The notes beneath the pieces are model-generated. The model saw only the letters and a list, made by a program, of their open reading frames with translations. It searched no databases and was not told the origin of the DNA. A DNA stretch of 64,000 bases, from the NCBI RefSeq assembly GCF_018448905.1, contig NZ_RCWA01000010.1:62001-126000 (forward strand), given 5' to 3'. Within the stretch, counting starts at the first letter, position 1, and every line of letters begins with the position of its first letter. Position numbers and translations under genes: made by a program. This document shows, one piece after another, positions 24,845 through 34,380 of this stretch. This stretch comes from Photorhabdus heterorhabditis (lineage in GTDB: Bacteria; Pseudomonadota; Gammaproteobacteria; Enterobacterales; Enterobacteriaceae).

Positions 24845-27451
24845 TTAGTTAAGGGTCGCCGCCATCAGCTCTGGTGACGACGACACGGTATTCGTACTGT
24901 AGTCGTTATTACCGCTGGTCAATTGACACAGCAACAACAACGAAGCCATTTCTTCTACCGCCGGTAACTTGGGTGGCAACTCAATCACACATTGCAACTC
25001 ACCATCCCAGCGCACATCCAGCTTCTCACCCGGATTAATCCCACTCAGGTAGGTACTCCCGCCATCATTGACGATACCAATTTCCCGTTTATCCTTATTC
25101 AGCACTGTCGCACCAAACGGTGGCGTATTCCCATCTGACAGACGGATCAATCCCATTGCCTTCTCCCCAGATATCACCTGGAATTTACGGTAGCCAATTG
25201 CGCCTTCCGTCAGTGTTGCCTGTTGTACTGAACGTATTGCCTCCACATTGTCGGGCAGTTTGTTCAAATCAATGCTCGCACTGTTGCGGTAGTAGTTATT
25301 CACATCAGGGATCACCGCCTTACCGAACATATTGGTATGGGCTATCGCGCCAAAACCTTTCACCGGTACGCCCCCCACACCCTCAGTATCCACCATTAAG
25401 CGAGTCGTCCCCGGCATATTGATGCGGTGCAGTGCCGCTCCTTCCGTTGTGGCGGTCACTCCTCCCTGAACAGAAAGTGCTGCCGTGGTGTAATGTCCAT
25501 CCTGATAACTCGCACTTGTCGTCAATTGGGCGTGGTCACCGTAATGAGTGACGTAACCGTTAGCCACCGCCTTGCCGTCAATACTGGTACCTGCCGCTAA
25601 ACGATAGTTATTGTTCTCATTAATCCGCCCGTAATAACCAACAGTGTTGGAATTACCTCTCCGATTAACCATTGCGTTATAGCTGATAGTTCCTGAATGT
25701 CCCCACGGCAAGGACAACGTCAAATACATGCCATCGTCATTCTTACCTTCATATTTATTACGATAAGCAGACAGATTCAGGTTAATATTCTTAAAGGTTC
25801 CAATAGCAAAATAGCGCGATACAGATAAGTTATAGCGATCATTATTCGGCCGATTCCAGTAAGTCTGATGGCTGTAGTTCAGGTAGGTGCTGATATCCAA
25901 AGCTGTGAACTGTTTATTCAGCATGATGCTATAGAGCTCTTTTCCACTCTCCGCATCACCATCGTGATAACGGCGATCCAGATATTGACTCATGCTCATG
26001 AAATCACGCTCCGAGAAGCGATAACCAGCAAAAGTCACCTGGCTGTCGTACTCCTCAAAACGTTTGGAATAACTCAGGCGATAAGACCCTCCTATCAGAG
26101 TTTGATCCTCATCCGGTAAATGAGCGCGGGATTGCGTGACGTCAAAGGAAAGTGCACCGAAGGCCATCAGATCACGCCCTAGCCCCAGCGACAATGCGTT
26201 ATAATCTCCAGCCCCCAATATCCCGCCATACAGTGACCAACCATTGTTTATCCCCCAGGAAAATTCCCCGACACCAAAACCCTGGCCCTCACTATGGTGC
26301 TTCCAATTGGTCGGCTTACCCGCTGCCAGTTTGTACTGCACCCGGCCCGGACGAGTCAGATAAGGAATATTTGCCGTATCAATCTGAAATTCCTGTACAC
26401 CGCCATCCTGCTCTTCCACTCGCACATCCAGTTTGCCACTGACCGCATTATTGATATCCTGAATACGGAATGGACCCGGCGCAACCTGAGTCTCATACAG
26501 CACCCGCCCTTGTTGACGAATAGTTACTTTGGCATTCGTCTTCGCCACACCTGTCACCTCCGGTGCATAACCCCGTAGGTTCGGTGGCAACATATTGTCA
26601 TCAGTGACTAAACTCACCCCGGTAAAACGGAAGCTGTCAAAAATACCTGAATTGAGATAATCCTCACCCAGCGTCAGCTTGGCCTGCAAATGGGGTATTG
26701 CCCGGTACATGTAGTAACGGCTCCAGTCCCAATTCTTCTCTGTGCTACCTGCCCGGCCAGTGACGTGGTTATATTGTGCCTGCCAGTCTGCCCGCAAACG
26801 CCATGCCCCAAGGTTTATTCCAGTTGTACCATTGGCGCTAACATTCTGATTTTTGTTTCCCTTAGCCAGTTTGGATACTTGAGCGTTGACGTTGTAATCA
26901 AACAACATCCCCAATATTCCCTCATCCCAACGTGACGGCGGGTCCCAATCTGACGAGCTGTATTCAAGATAAGCCTGCGGTACGCTCAGATATAACGTAT
27001 CACTGCCCAAGTCTCCACGCGCCATCATGCCGGGTAGCGTTTTAATCTCCAGGCATTGATTGTTATTCCACCAAGTAATCTTTGATTCCCACTCCGCTTT
27101 CAACCCCAGTTGTTTCACCAAATCAGGCGATAGACATGCCACACTCTCTCTCAGATCATCTGGTGGTGCCATAAAAGTCACCGGCATCTCCGACAGTTCA
27201 CTTTTATTCAGACGTACCATCATCTGGTAATCCCCTGGCATGATGTAACCAGCACGGGAAAATTCTTTTAAATCAATTCGCGAACGATCCTGAACATCTA
27301 ATACATCCGTATTAAATTCAATTTCTTCTTCCGCATACGCAACATGCGTACCCATCAGAGCGAACAATACCAAAACAGTAAGAGATTTCAGTACACACCG
27401 AACCGAGACCACCTTGTCATATTCAGCGGTCAAACCCAAAAACAAAGCCAT
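24845..27451 (-). CDS. Outer-membrane fimbrial usher (FimD/PapC/MrpC family)
   Basis: 868 aa. After a signal segment (LTVLVLFALMGTHVAYA) comes the chaperone-binding N-terminal domain (EIEFNTDVLDVQDRSRIDLKEFSRAGYIMPGDYQM). The 24-strand barrel with plug follows (LPPNLRGYAPEVTGVAKTNA at about 300), then C-terminal domains including a Cys pair (LQCVIELPP... LLLLCQL). It forms the pore through which the fimbria is assembled and exported. Normal length and intact. Confidence 0.95.
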   Translation of the reverse strand: MALFLGLTAEYDKVVSVRCVLKSLTVLVLFALMGTHVAYAEEEIEFNTDVLDVQDRSRIDLKEFSRAGYIMPGDYQMMVRLNKSELSEMPVTFMAPPDDLRESVACLSPDLVKQLGLKAEWESKITWWNNNQCLEIKTLPGMMARGDLGSDTLYLSVPQAYLEYSSSDWDPPSRWDEGILGMLFDYNVNAQVSKLAKGNKNQNVSANGTTGINLGAWRLRADWQAQYNHVTGRAGSTEKNWDWSRYYMYRAIPHLQAKLTLGEDYLNSGIFDSFRFTGVSLVTDDNMLPPNLRGYAPEVTGVAKTNAKVTIRQQGRVLYETQVAPGPFRIQDINNAVSGKLDVRVEEQDGGVQEFQIDTANIPYLTRPGRVQYKLAAGKPTNWKHHSEGQGFGVGEFSWGINNGWSLYGGILGAGDYNALSLGLGRDLMAFGALSFDVTQSRAHLPDEDQTLIGGSYRLSYSKRFEEYDSQVTFAGYRFSERDFMSMSQYLDRRYHDGDAESGKELYSIMLNKQFTALDISTYLNYSHQTYWNRPNNDRYNLSVSRYFAIGTFKNINLNLSAYRNKYEGKNDDGMYLTLSLPWGHSGTISYNAMVNRRGNSNTVGYYGRINENNNYRLAAGTSIDGKAVANGYVTHYGDHAQLTTSASYQDGHYTTAALSVQGGVTATTEGAALHRINMPGTTRLMVDTEGVGGVPVKGFGAIAHTNMFGKAVIPDVNNYYRNSASIDLNKLPDNVEAIRSVQQATLTEGAIGYRKFQVISGEKAMGLIRLSDGNTPPFGATVLNKDKREIGIVNDGGSTYLSGINPGEKLDVRWDGELQCVIELPPKLPAVEEMASLLLLCQLTSGNNDYSTNTVSSSPELMAATLN

Positions 27452-27470
27452 AACATTCTCTGATCGGTGA

Positions 27471-28022
27471 TTAGTAATAATCCAGTCTGAACCGAACGGT
27501 GGTTCGATACTGCCCCGCCTGCAATAACTGGTGATTACCCACCAAACGCATCGCGTAATTAAGAGTCATGTGCCCTTCCTGTAAAACTCCAACCGGTAGT
27601 GGAGTTCCGGGATAAGCCTGATTGCCCTGTATATCCGTAATTTGCAACGCTACACCTTGTGTCACACCGTATAACCGGAAATTGTTGCCATCCGGCACAC
27701 CATCAAACGTCACCTGAAAGTGGCGCCAATCTGGTTTATCCGATGTAGCAGAAGTGAATACACAGTTAATCAGGCGGATGGAAAAGGGACGCTCCGGCCC
27801 CTGTCCATCACGTATCACCCGACTTACAGGAATAGTGGCCAACTCAATCGTCTGGTCACGACTACCTGCATCAATCGCACAGGCCGTATCAATGATGGCT
27901 CCTTGCATGCTAACGCGGCCATACCCTTGCGTTCCTTGTAGAACAGTCACTTCAGCTGCACCAACAATGCAAGAAAACATTAGCAAGCAGGGCACCACAA
28001 CGACGGCAACATATTGGTTCAT
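27471..28022 (-). CDS. Minor fimbrial subunit (MrpB-like position)
   Basis: 183 aa from ATG 28022 (SD TGGAGAAATATC). The longer frame to 28088 is disfavoured. Signal peptide ends at VGAA. The pilin fold is marked by Cys in IDTACAIDAGSRDQTIEL and RLINCVFTS, and the end VRFRLDYY. Between the major subunit and usher, where mrpB/papH-like genes lie, it may anchor or terminate the fimbria. Confidence 0.85.
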   Translation of the reverse strand: MNQYVAVVVVPCLLMFSCIVGAAEVTVLQGTQGYGRVSMQGAIIDTACAIDAGSRDQTIELATIPVSRVIRDGQGPERPFSIRLINCVFTSATSDKPDWRHFQVTFDGVPDGNNFRLYGVTQGVALQITDIQGNQAYPGTPLPVGVLQEGHMTLNYAMRLVGNHQLLQAGQYRTTVRFRLDYY

Positions 28023-28099
28023 GATATTTCTCCAGCTAAACTCAATACCTTTGATTAGGAAACGCTTATTCCCTGTAAGCGTTTCCATGCATGAAAGAG

Positions 28100-28639
28100 T
28101 TATTGATAAGTCAGTTGGAAATTGGCAATGCCAGTGAATTCACCGGGAACTACTGCATCAGGTGAGGTATCTCCCTGAAGATAAGCAGCAAAGTTGAGAT
28201 CATTATTACCATCGTACAGCGCTATAGCTGGCGAAGGTGTGCCCAGTTTAATCTTATTCCCGCCTGCATCAGTGATCGCAATACCTGCACCTTTAGCAGT
28301 CCCTTCGATACCCAACAGGCCATCACCACCAGCTATACGGGATTTAGCACCAACAAATGTCGTTGTTACTGTACTTATGGTATCGGTAGTACAGTTTTCT
28401 AAAGAAATTTTGAACGACTTAGAGGAAGAACGGCCACCGCCTTTCAAAGCTGCGTTGGAAATAGCGCCCATTGGTACAACCTGATCAACCGTTTCCGGTG
28501 TGATAGAACAAGGTGCATCAATGATAGAACCCGTAAAAGTCACAGTTCCATGACCTTGACTAGGATTAGCTGCATTAACAGAACCCGCAGCTAAAACCAC
28601 ACCCAATCCCAGAGCCATAACCAATTTATTCAATTTCAT
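28100..28639 (-). CDS. Major fimbrial subunit (MrpA/MadA/MrfA-like)
   Basis: 179 aa. Signal peptide MKLNKLVMALGLGVVLAAGSVNA. The mature pilin starts ANPSQGHGTVTFTGSIIDAPCSI, has Cys 44 and Cys 83, and ends ANFQLTYQ. First gene of the operon, directly downstream of the invertible segment, as mrpA is in Proteus and madA/mrfA are in Photorhabdus. Which of the named Photorhabdus loci this is cannot be settled from the sequence alone, so no symbol is given. Confidence 0.9.
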   Translation of the reverse strand: MKLNKLVMALGLGVVLAAGSVNAANPSQGHGTVTFTGSIIDAPCSITPETVDQVVPMGAISNAALKGGGRSSSKSFKISLENCTTDTISTVTTTFVGAKSRIAGGDGLLGIEGTAKGAGIAITDAGGNKIKLGTPSPAIALYDGNNDLNFAAYLQGDTSPDAVVPGEFTGIANFQLTYQ

Positions 28640-28770
28640 GTAAGTTAATTCCTTGAATTTAAGGATAAAACACCTATAACCATAAAAAAATAGCAGTGCA
28701 GGATTTCAATTCCATGCACTCGATATCCAGCGCAAAATAGGGTTTCAAAATCTCTGATTAATATTTTTTA

Positions 28771-29089
28771 AAACCAAACAAAATGCACCAAACTGTAAAT
28801 ATGTTCCTACAAAACCACCTCTTAAGTCAAATTTTGTGTAATGCCAGATTGCCAATATTTAACTATTTATAATATAGAGAGTTTTTTCAGTATTTTTTAC
28901 TATTTTTCATGTTTTATGATTTATTGATTGTAAAAAAATAGTTGGTTCATCTAAATTCAATCAGGTATTAGTTAATGACTCAGATTATAAATTCAAAGTT
29001 TAATTAAATTTTGGATAATTATTTTTAATTATTATTAATGTTTAGTATTTTTAACCAAATATAACAGTTTGGTGCATTCTGTTTAGTTT
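28771..29089. promoter_or_regulatory. Invertible promoter segment (phase switch) with 26-bp inverted repeats
   Basis: Left arm 28771-28796 and right arm 29064-29089 are inverted copies matching at 24 of 26 positions, sharing AATGCACCAAACTGT. They enclose 267 bp of very A+T-rich DNA between the major pilin gene and a divergent tyrosine recombinase. This is the architecture of the mrp, fim and mad switches, in which inversion turns a promoter toward or away from the pilin gene. The clearest -10 inside (TATAAT, 28868-28873) reads rightward, away from the pilin gene, with only a weak -35. A minus-strand TATAAT lies at 28989-28984. The present orientation cannot be assigned with confidence. Confidence 0.85.
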
Positions 29090-29324
29090 CTTTTTATTAC
29101 CTAATAATTTCCAAATATATAATTACAAAGCTTACAAGCTGATATTTTCTATTAAAAAATGACTATTTATGACTATCTAAAAACGGTATTTATAGATTTT
29201 GTCCAAAATAAATAGAATTACCAGCCAATAATTTTATAAAAGTTCTATCAACTGATATATTCCGGTAGATTAATATTATTTTCTACCCATAACTATTTGC
29301 TCAAATTTCACAGGAACTATTTTC

Positions 29325-29900
29325 ATGAAGAAGCGTAAATTCTTAACCAGACATGAAATTGATGCGATTTTAGAAAAAGCACGTCAGGGTCGTCATGCTG
29401 AACGAGATTACTGCATGTTACTCATGTGCTTCATTCATGGGTTTAGAGTCAGTGAGCTATGCAATCTAACACTATCCGATCTTGATCTTAGCTCGGAAAT
29501 TATTCATGTCAGGCGATTAAAAGGGGGATTATCAACAATACACCCATTAGTACCAGAAGAGCTTAATGCATTAAATCAATGGCTTAATATCAGAAAGAGC
29601 TGGCGAGAATCAAATACATCGTGGGTCTTTTTATCACAAAAATCAGGCGCTATTTCACGCCAACAAGTTTATGGTTTATTAAAGCGCTATGGCAGGCAAG
29701 CATTAATCAGTATTTCACCTCATCCACATATGTTAAGACATGCCTGCGGTTATGCTCTCGCTGATCTGGGAAGGGATACACGCCTTATTCAAGATTATCT
29801 CGGTCACCGCAATATATCCCATACCGTTATTTATACAGCAAGCAATGTAAAACGATTTTCCAGAATATGGGAAGTTCCTACAAAAGGGCTACTCGATTAA
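29325..29900 (+). CDS. Tyrosine site-specific recombinase (FimB/FimE/MrpI type)
   Basis: 191 aa, the compact size of fimbrial inversion recombinases. Catalytic residues are visible: Arg in IHGFRVSELCNL (about 47), Lys in VRRLKGGLST, HMLRHACGYALA (H-x-x-R), and HRNISHTVIYT with His and the nucleophilic Tyr near 171. It is transcribed away from the pilin gene and should invert the 28771-29089 segment. Arrangement equals mrpI in Proteus. Confidence 0.92.
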   Translation: MKKRKFLTRHEIDAILEKARQGRHAERDYCMLLMCFIHGFRVSELCNLTLSDLDLSSEIIHVRRLKGGLSTIHPLVPEELNALNQWLNIRKSWRESNTSWVFLSQKSGAISRQQVYGLLKRYGRQALISISPHPHMLRHACGYALADLGRDTRLIQDYLGHRNISHTVIYTASNVKRFSRIWEVPTKGLLD

Positions 29901-29977
29901 AATATCTATTTTTGATAAAAGACATTGTAATACTAGCGGTTATTTATTTTAAAATCCAAAAATATCATTTGATTATT

Positions 29978-30012
29978 AAAAATCCTCGTCCATATATTGA
30001 TGAGGATTTTTC
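29978..30012 (+). terminator. Terminator after the recombinase gene
   Basis: AAAAATCCTC ... GAGGATTTTT stem with T tail, 80 bp past the stop. The symmetrical A/T flanks could work in both directions. Confidence 0.75.
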
Positions 30013-30126
30013 CATTCTCCAATATAATTATTAACATTATTAAGCACTATTTCTTATAAAGAATTTTAGAATAAATTTTTTAGAAATTAACAGATGATGT
30101 TATTATATAAAAATGTATATTTAACA

Positions 30127-30256
30127 TATATGCCCAATAGATTTAAAATTGCAACGCGGCGGCAAGTGAACGCATCCCCAGGAGCATAGATAACGATGTG
30201 ACTGGGGTAAGTGAAAGCAACCAACAAAGCAGCAACTTGAAAGATGACGGGTATAT
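30127..30256 (+). repeat. ERIC element, full length
   Basis: From TATATGCCCAATAG to GACGGGTATA with the central CCCCAGGAGCATAG / GTGACTGGGG. Slightly diverged at the left end (TTTAAAATTGC). Confidence 0.9.
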
Positions 30257-30576
30257 AATTAAATTAATAATCAATCTACATTCTCTCAGGATGTGGATAG
30301 ATCGCTGGTTACAATAAGGACAATCACCACAAGCAACTAAAGGAAATGCATATTTTCTCGCCATGAGTATGGATATTGGCTAATTACTGAGATAACAAGA
30401 AAAAACAGCACAAATGGATTAGCGATTAAAAAACATGAGAATGATAAGGGAATTTACTCTCCCTGATTTTTCCTCAGGGAGAGGATGCTCTTATTCCATT
30501 CAATTTCACCGAGCAGTCAAATAATTAATGATAAAACTATCACTATCATGACTATTAAAAATTATTTATAAATAGA
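30257..30576. other. Spacer with a strong hairpin
   Basis: CTCTCCCTGA-TTTTTCC-TCAGGGAGAG at 30458-30484 is a 10-bp perfect stem about 95 bp beyond the phosphoethanolamine transferase stop. It may end that minus-strand transcript, although no long T run follows. Nothing else seen. Confidence 0.5.
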
Positions 30577-32154
30577 CTAATGAGTCTTTTTCGATGAGAA
30601 TTGCACATCTAGGAAATCCTCACCTAATTTATCATAATTTTTCACTTCACCTTTAAATGTAATAATATTATCTTGCCCACTACATTTCCCATTAGAAAGC
30701 ATATTACAATCACTAGGAATATTCTTTTCTCTTATTCCAAGCCATTGAGAAAATAACGTCAGAAAATGTAACCCACTTCTCTGCTCCGTTATTTCTTCAC
30801 GGTGATGGTAATCGCTGCCGGTGATAAAAAATGGCACCTGAAAACTCTGTTTGTTTCTATCATTATGCGTCAAATTTTCCTGCTCTGTCCCTTTATCGAT
30901 ATAAGAAAGCCCGTGATCTGAAAAATACATCATAGTCCATTTAGAATGATGATGATTAGCCTCTGACGCAATTTCAGAAAGAAGATTGTCTGTATTATCG
31001 ATACTTTTTACATAACAAGAAATTTCTTCTGACTGCAAAAATAGATCATATTTTCCATTCGTTCTGACGCACGCTTGAGGGTGAGACCCCATCAAATGAA
31101 TAACAATAAATTTTTTCTTTTCCTCTGACGTTAACGCTTTTTTTATATAAGGCATTAACTTATCATCAGGTAAATAACGCCGATCATCAGAACTTCCACT
31201 TTTAAGGAAATTAAAGCTATCTGCCTGTTGCCCAATTAAAGCAACCGGAGAGTCAAAAGCACTCTTTATACCTTGGTTAGATATCCAATAGGTATAAAAG
31301 CCCGCTTTCTTTGCCAGCGTTATGATACTGTTGTTTAAATCGATGCTATTGTCGTTTCTTAAAGCCAGTGAATTCGTTAAAGATAGCTGAGTCGATGCCG
31401 CTGAAGAGATATAATTTGTAAATATTTTAGCATTGGCTTTATTCAGCCACGGCGTATTATTATAAGGGAAACCATATGTATTCATAAAATCTTTTCTGAC
31501 ACTTTCCCCAATCACCATGATATATGTTTCATATTTATTTTTTTCTACAATAGGCTGCCAGGAGTCTTTCTGTTTTATTATTTCAGCAAATTTGACTCTT
31601 TCTGAATTAACCTCATTATAGCTCTCAACTATATCACTAAAAAACCTAACTTCCGGTAATCCAGAGGCTAATAGATTAAAATCCGGATCGAAATCAGACT
31701 GGATATATCCTCTTACCGGTGACCAGAAAGCGGATAAAACAAAAAATAGGGAAAGAAATCCTACATGACTCTTCTTCAATGTTACTTTTACCTTTAGAGA
31801 TAAAAGCATTAAAATCATGGTTACTAATACAACTAAATATGTAAACAAAGGAAGCCCACTGATAAATTCAATAGTCTCATTTTTATTAGTATATATTAAA
31901 GACCCTATTGAATTTATATCAGGATAACCATAAGTCAATCCTACTGGAGAATAAATCACCCCAATTAATCCAATAGCAAATATAAAGGTATAATATATTA
32001 AATAGCTAAAATTGGATAACAATATTAAGATTGAAAAAGCACTGAATACATATATTAATTTTAATTGATAGCCAAGGCTTAAATGAGCCAGCGTGATAAA
32101 ACCAAATAGGCACATCAAAATGAAAGTTTCTCGAATTTTCTTACTCAACGGCAT
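30577..32154 (-). CDS. Phosphoethanolamine transferase (EptA/OpgE-type sulfatase-fold)
   Basis: 525 aa. Five membrane segments in the first 150 residues are followed by a periplasmic alkaline-phosphatase/sulfatase domain: VIGESVRKDFMNTYGFPYNNTPWL, then the SAASTQLSLTNSLALR segment with the nucleophilic Thr, HLMGSHP and FSDHGLSYID. Enzymes of this type move phosphoethanolamine from phosphatidylethanolamine to lipid A, LPS core or periplasmic glucans. Size is near OpgE (527) and EptA (547), and the exact acceptor is not clear. Such modification can lower sensitivity to cationic peptides, relevant for an insect-associated host. Single gene with long A+T-rich flanks. Confidence 0.85.
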   Translation of the reverse strand: MPLSKKIRETFILMCLFGFITLAHLSLGYQLKLIYVFSAFSILILLSNFSYLIYYTFIFAIGLIGVIYSPVGLTYGYPDINSIGSLIYTNKNETIEFISGLPLFTYLVVLVTMILMLLSLKVKVTLKKSHVGFLSLFFVLSAFWSPVRGYIQSDFDPDFNLLASGLPEVRFFSDIVESYNEVNSERVKFAEIIKQKDSWQPIVEKNKYETYIMVIGESVRKDFMNTYGFPYNNTPWLNKANAKIFTNYISSAASTQLSLTNSLALRNDNSIDLNNSIITLAKKAGFYTYWISNQGIKSAFDSPVALIGQQADSFNFLKSGSSDDRRYLPDDKLMPYIKKALTSEEKKKFIVIHLMGSHPQACVRTNGKYDLFLQSEEISCYVKSIDNTDNLLSEIASEANHHHSKWTMMYFSDHGLSYIDKGTEQENLTHNDRNKQSFQVPFFITGSDYHHREEITEQRSGLHFLTLFSQWLGIREKNIPSDCNMLSNGKCSGQDNIITFKGEVKNYDKLGEDFLDVQFSSKKTH

Positions 32155-32725
32155 ATTAACTCGTTTCCTTACTCTACGGAGAAAACACTAAAGCATTAAT
32201 GATTATATCTTATCAAGATGGGTTATTTTGCGAAATGAGAATACCTTTAACTAATTAACTATCACCCTACATGAGATCAATTCCACCCATATTTTTATTC
32301 AACAAATCATGTTCCAAATTTCATCTATTCTTTAGATAACCTTAAGCAACATCACTCAAGCTTCTACACGAAAAGGTTAAGCGAACACATAAAAACACCC
32401 CACTAATCTACTATAATTTCGTTAACGATTACCCTAAGTAGAATATAAAATTTACAATAATTAATCTTCAATATTTGATTAACAAGATGTAAATGATATG
32501 CATTTTTTTATTAATAGCAAGAACATTAAGATATTCCAGTCCCGATCATGAAAACCGAAATGAATACCCGATTAATCATGCCACTCGCGGTCAAAGGCAA
32601 AACAGAGTGATCCACAGATTAAAAAGTTAATATCATAATTAACCATAGTAAGAAATACGTCATTCTTTAAAGAATACTTTATCTACTTTAGTAAAATGAA
32701 GAGAAAAAAATTATAACCCAAATTA
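32155..32725. other. A+T-rich spacer upstream of the transferase gene
   Basis: About 570 bp with no gene or recognisable site. Low-complexity A+T DNA. Confidence 0.5.
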
Positions 32726-32855
32726 TATACCCAATAGATTTCAAGTTGCAGCGCGGCGGCAAGAAAACGCATCCCCAGGAGCAGCATAGATAACGATGTG
32801 ACTGGGGTAAGTGAACGCAGCCAACAAAGCAACAACTTGAAAGATGAAGGGTATA
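32726..32855 (+). repeat. ERIC element, full length with 3-bp insertion
   Basis: TATACCCAATAGATTTC to GATGAAGGGTATA. The centre reads GAGCAGCATAGAT instead of GAGCATAGAT. Confidence 0.9.
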
Positions 32856-33029
32856 TACTGAGCCATATTTAACTATCTGATAGTAAACCAGGGTGTCCAT
32901 CGCTTTCCTAGCTGATGACAATAACAACTGGAATATCTCTCCTTTCTACGACATTATATATAGCCCATCACGCCATAATGAACATATGACAGCCTTCAAC
33001 GGCTGCGGCTCAAAAATAACAAAAAAATA

Positions 33030-33227
33030 ATGGAATTAATGGCAGGTCAAGCCGGATTATCTGGGGTAAAAGCAATTATCAATATAGCTACTGAAATTTA
33101 TGACATCACCAAAGACTTTCATAAGGAAGCTAAAACTGTCGGTATTCCGACAGTTTTAACTAAAAAGATTCAACGAAATATTGACAACAGATGGAACACG
33201 TTGAAAGAATCATTCCGAAACCCTTAG
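33030..33227 (+). CDS. Hypothetical 65-residue protein containing a hairpin in its coding sequence
   Basis: Starts MELMAGQAGLSGVKAIINIATEIYD, ends KESFRNP, and ends 10 bp before the pRiA4b-like gene. I do not recognise it. The codons for KTVGIPTVLT coincide with a perfect 11-bp inverted repeat, AAAACTGTCGG-TATT-CCGACAGTTTT (about 33137-33162), which looks like a terminator or attenuator. So it may be a leader ORF or a remnant of a phage or plasmid gene. Confidence 0.45.
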   Translation: MELMAGQAGLSGVKAIINIATEIYDITKDFHKEAKTVGIPTVLTKKIQRNIDNRWNTLKESFRNP

Positions 33228-33237
33228 GAGATAAGTA

Positions 33238-33846
33238 ATGAACGAGAAATTCTATCAGTTAAAAATTACCCTCATAGATTCACAACCCGCTATCTGGCGA
33301 CGATTTGTCGTTCCTGCCTCGATTCCACTCGACAGACTGCATGATACGATACAAATCGTGATGGGATGGCAAGATAGCCACTTACATGAATTTCGTATTG
33401 GCAAGCAGCGGCTAACGGAAATGCCAGAAGAGCCATCTGATGGAAAGGAAGAAGGTTTATATCGCCTGATGGATTTAATTAAACAAAAAGGCAGAACGTT
33501 TAGCTATATTTATGATTTTGGCGATAATTGGGAGCATGAAATTATCTTAGAAAACAGTAATTATCCTGAGAATAATCTTCCTCTTCCTATCTATTGTCTG
33601 GATGGCGCACGCGCCTGCCCTCTTGAAGATACCGGAGGTGTTTATGGATATGAGAATTTAATTGAAATACTCAATGATCCTTCCCACGATGAATATGAGG
33701 AAACACTGCAATGGGTAAATGAATTACTTGATTTGTCTGAAAGTGGGCATTTCAACCCTGAGCTATTCTCGCCAGACTATATTAATGCCTTTTTAGCACT
33801 TTATTATCGTTGGTCACGCGATCGCTACCAACCCTTGTGGGACTGA
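33238..33846 (+). CDS. Plasmid pRiA4b ORF-3 family protein
   Basis: 202 aa after SD AGGAGATAAGT. The family motif is clear: YQLKITLIDSQPAIWRRFVVPASIPLDRLHDTIQIVMGWQDSHLHEFRIG, then FSYIYDFGDNWEHEIILE and CLDGARACPLEDTGGVYGYENL. The fold is compact alpha/beta and occurs on plasmids and in genomic islands. Biochemical function is not established. It shares a likely transcript with the 65-codon ORF just upstream. Confidence 0.88.
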   Translation: MNEKFYQLKITLIDSQPAIWRRFVVPASIPLDRLHDTIQIVMGWQDSHLHEFRIGKQRLTEMPEEPSDGKEEGLYRLMDLIKQKGRTFSYIYDFGDNWEHEIILENSNYPENNLPLPIYCLDGARACPLEDTGGVYGYENLIEILNDPSHDEYEETLQWVNELLDLSESGHFNPELFSPDYINAFLALYYRWSRDRYQPLWD

Positions 33847-34144
33847 AAAATTTCAGATGAATGACTATTACGGACCTTGGTGCTTAATTTGAGCGGCTTT
33901 TTCTCATGGAACAGATAATATATTGAGTGCAGTTTCGCTGGCGTTCCAAATTAACCCCTGGCAAACTGCACAGGTCTTTACACCAGAGCAAGATTTAACT
34001 CATTTTACATGGTTAATTTGGTTATAAAAAAACCAAATAAAACTTAAAAACTTCCATTTTAATTATCTGATTTAATTCAATGATAATATTATTAAATAAA
34101 ATGATTTTCTAAGATATTATAAAATGGGGTTGAACAAAATAGTT

Positions 34145-34262
34145 TATACCCTTCATCTTTCAAGCTGCTGCTTTGTTGGCTGCACTCGGTCACATAGTTA
34201 CCTATGCTCCCGGGGATTCACTCCCTTGCCGTCGCGATGCATCTTGAAATCCATAGGGTATA
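34145..34262 (-). repeat. ERIC element with a shortened centre (about 118 bp)
   Basis: TATACCCTTCATCTTTC at the left and ATAGGGTATA at the right. The TTCACTTACCCC part of the usual left arm is missing (GGCTGCACTCGGTCACATAG). Confidence 0.88.
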
Positions 34263-34280
34263 CAGGCAATAATATACATT

Positions 34281-34315
34281 AAAAAATCCGATGATAAATA
34301 ATCACCGGATTTTAA
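34281..34315 (-). terminator. Terminator of sspAB
   Basis: Minus strand AAAATCCGGTGAT-TATTT-ATCATCGGATTTTTT forms a long stem with one G-U/A mismatch and a T run, about 70 bp after the sspB stop. Confidence 0.8.
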
Positions 34316-34380
34316 TCTTTTCATGAGGACAGTTATGAATATATCGCCATTAAGCGACACACCTACCGTCTTTTAATTGA

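Noticed and set aside
23496-28484. Plus-strand frames opposite the fimbrial operon (Pro/Ser-rich)
   Set aside because: Mirror-image coding shadows of the pilin, chaperone and usher genes.
20646-28639. Assigning the names madA-madJ or mrfA-mrfJ to the fimbrial genes
   Set aside because: The operon fits the MR/P type, but Photorhabdus has more than one such locus and the flanking core genes do not let me decide which this is.
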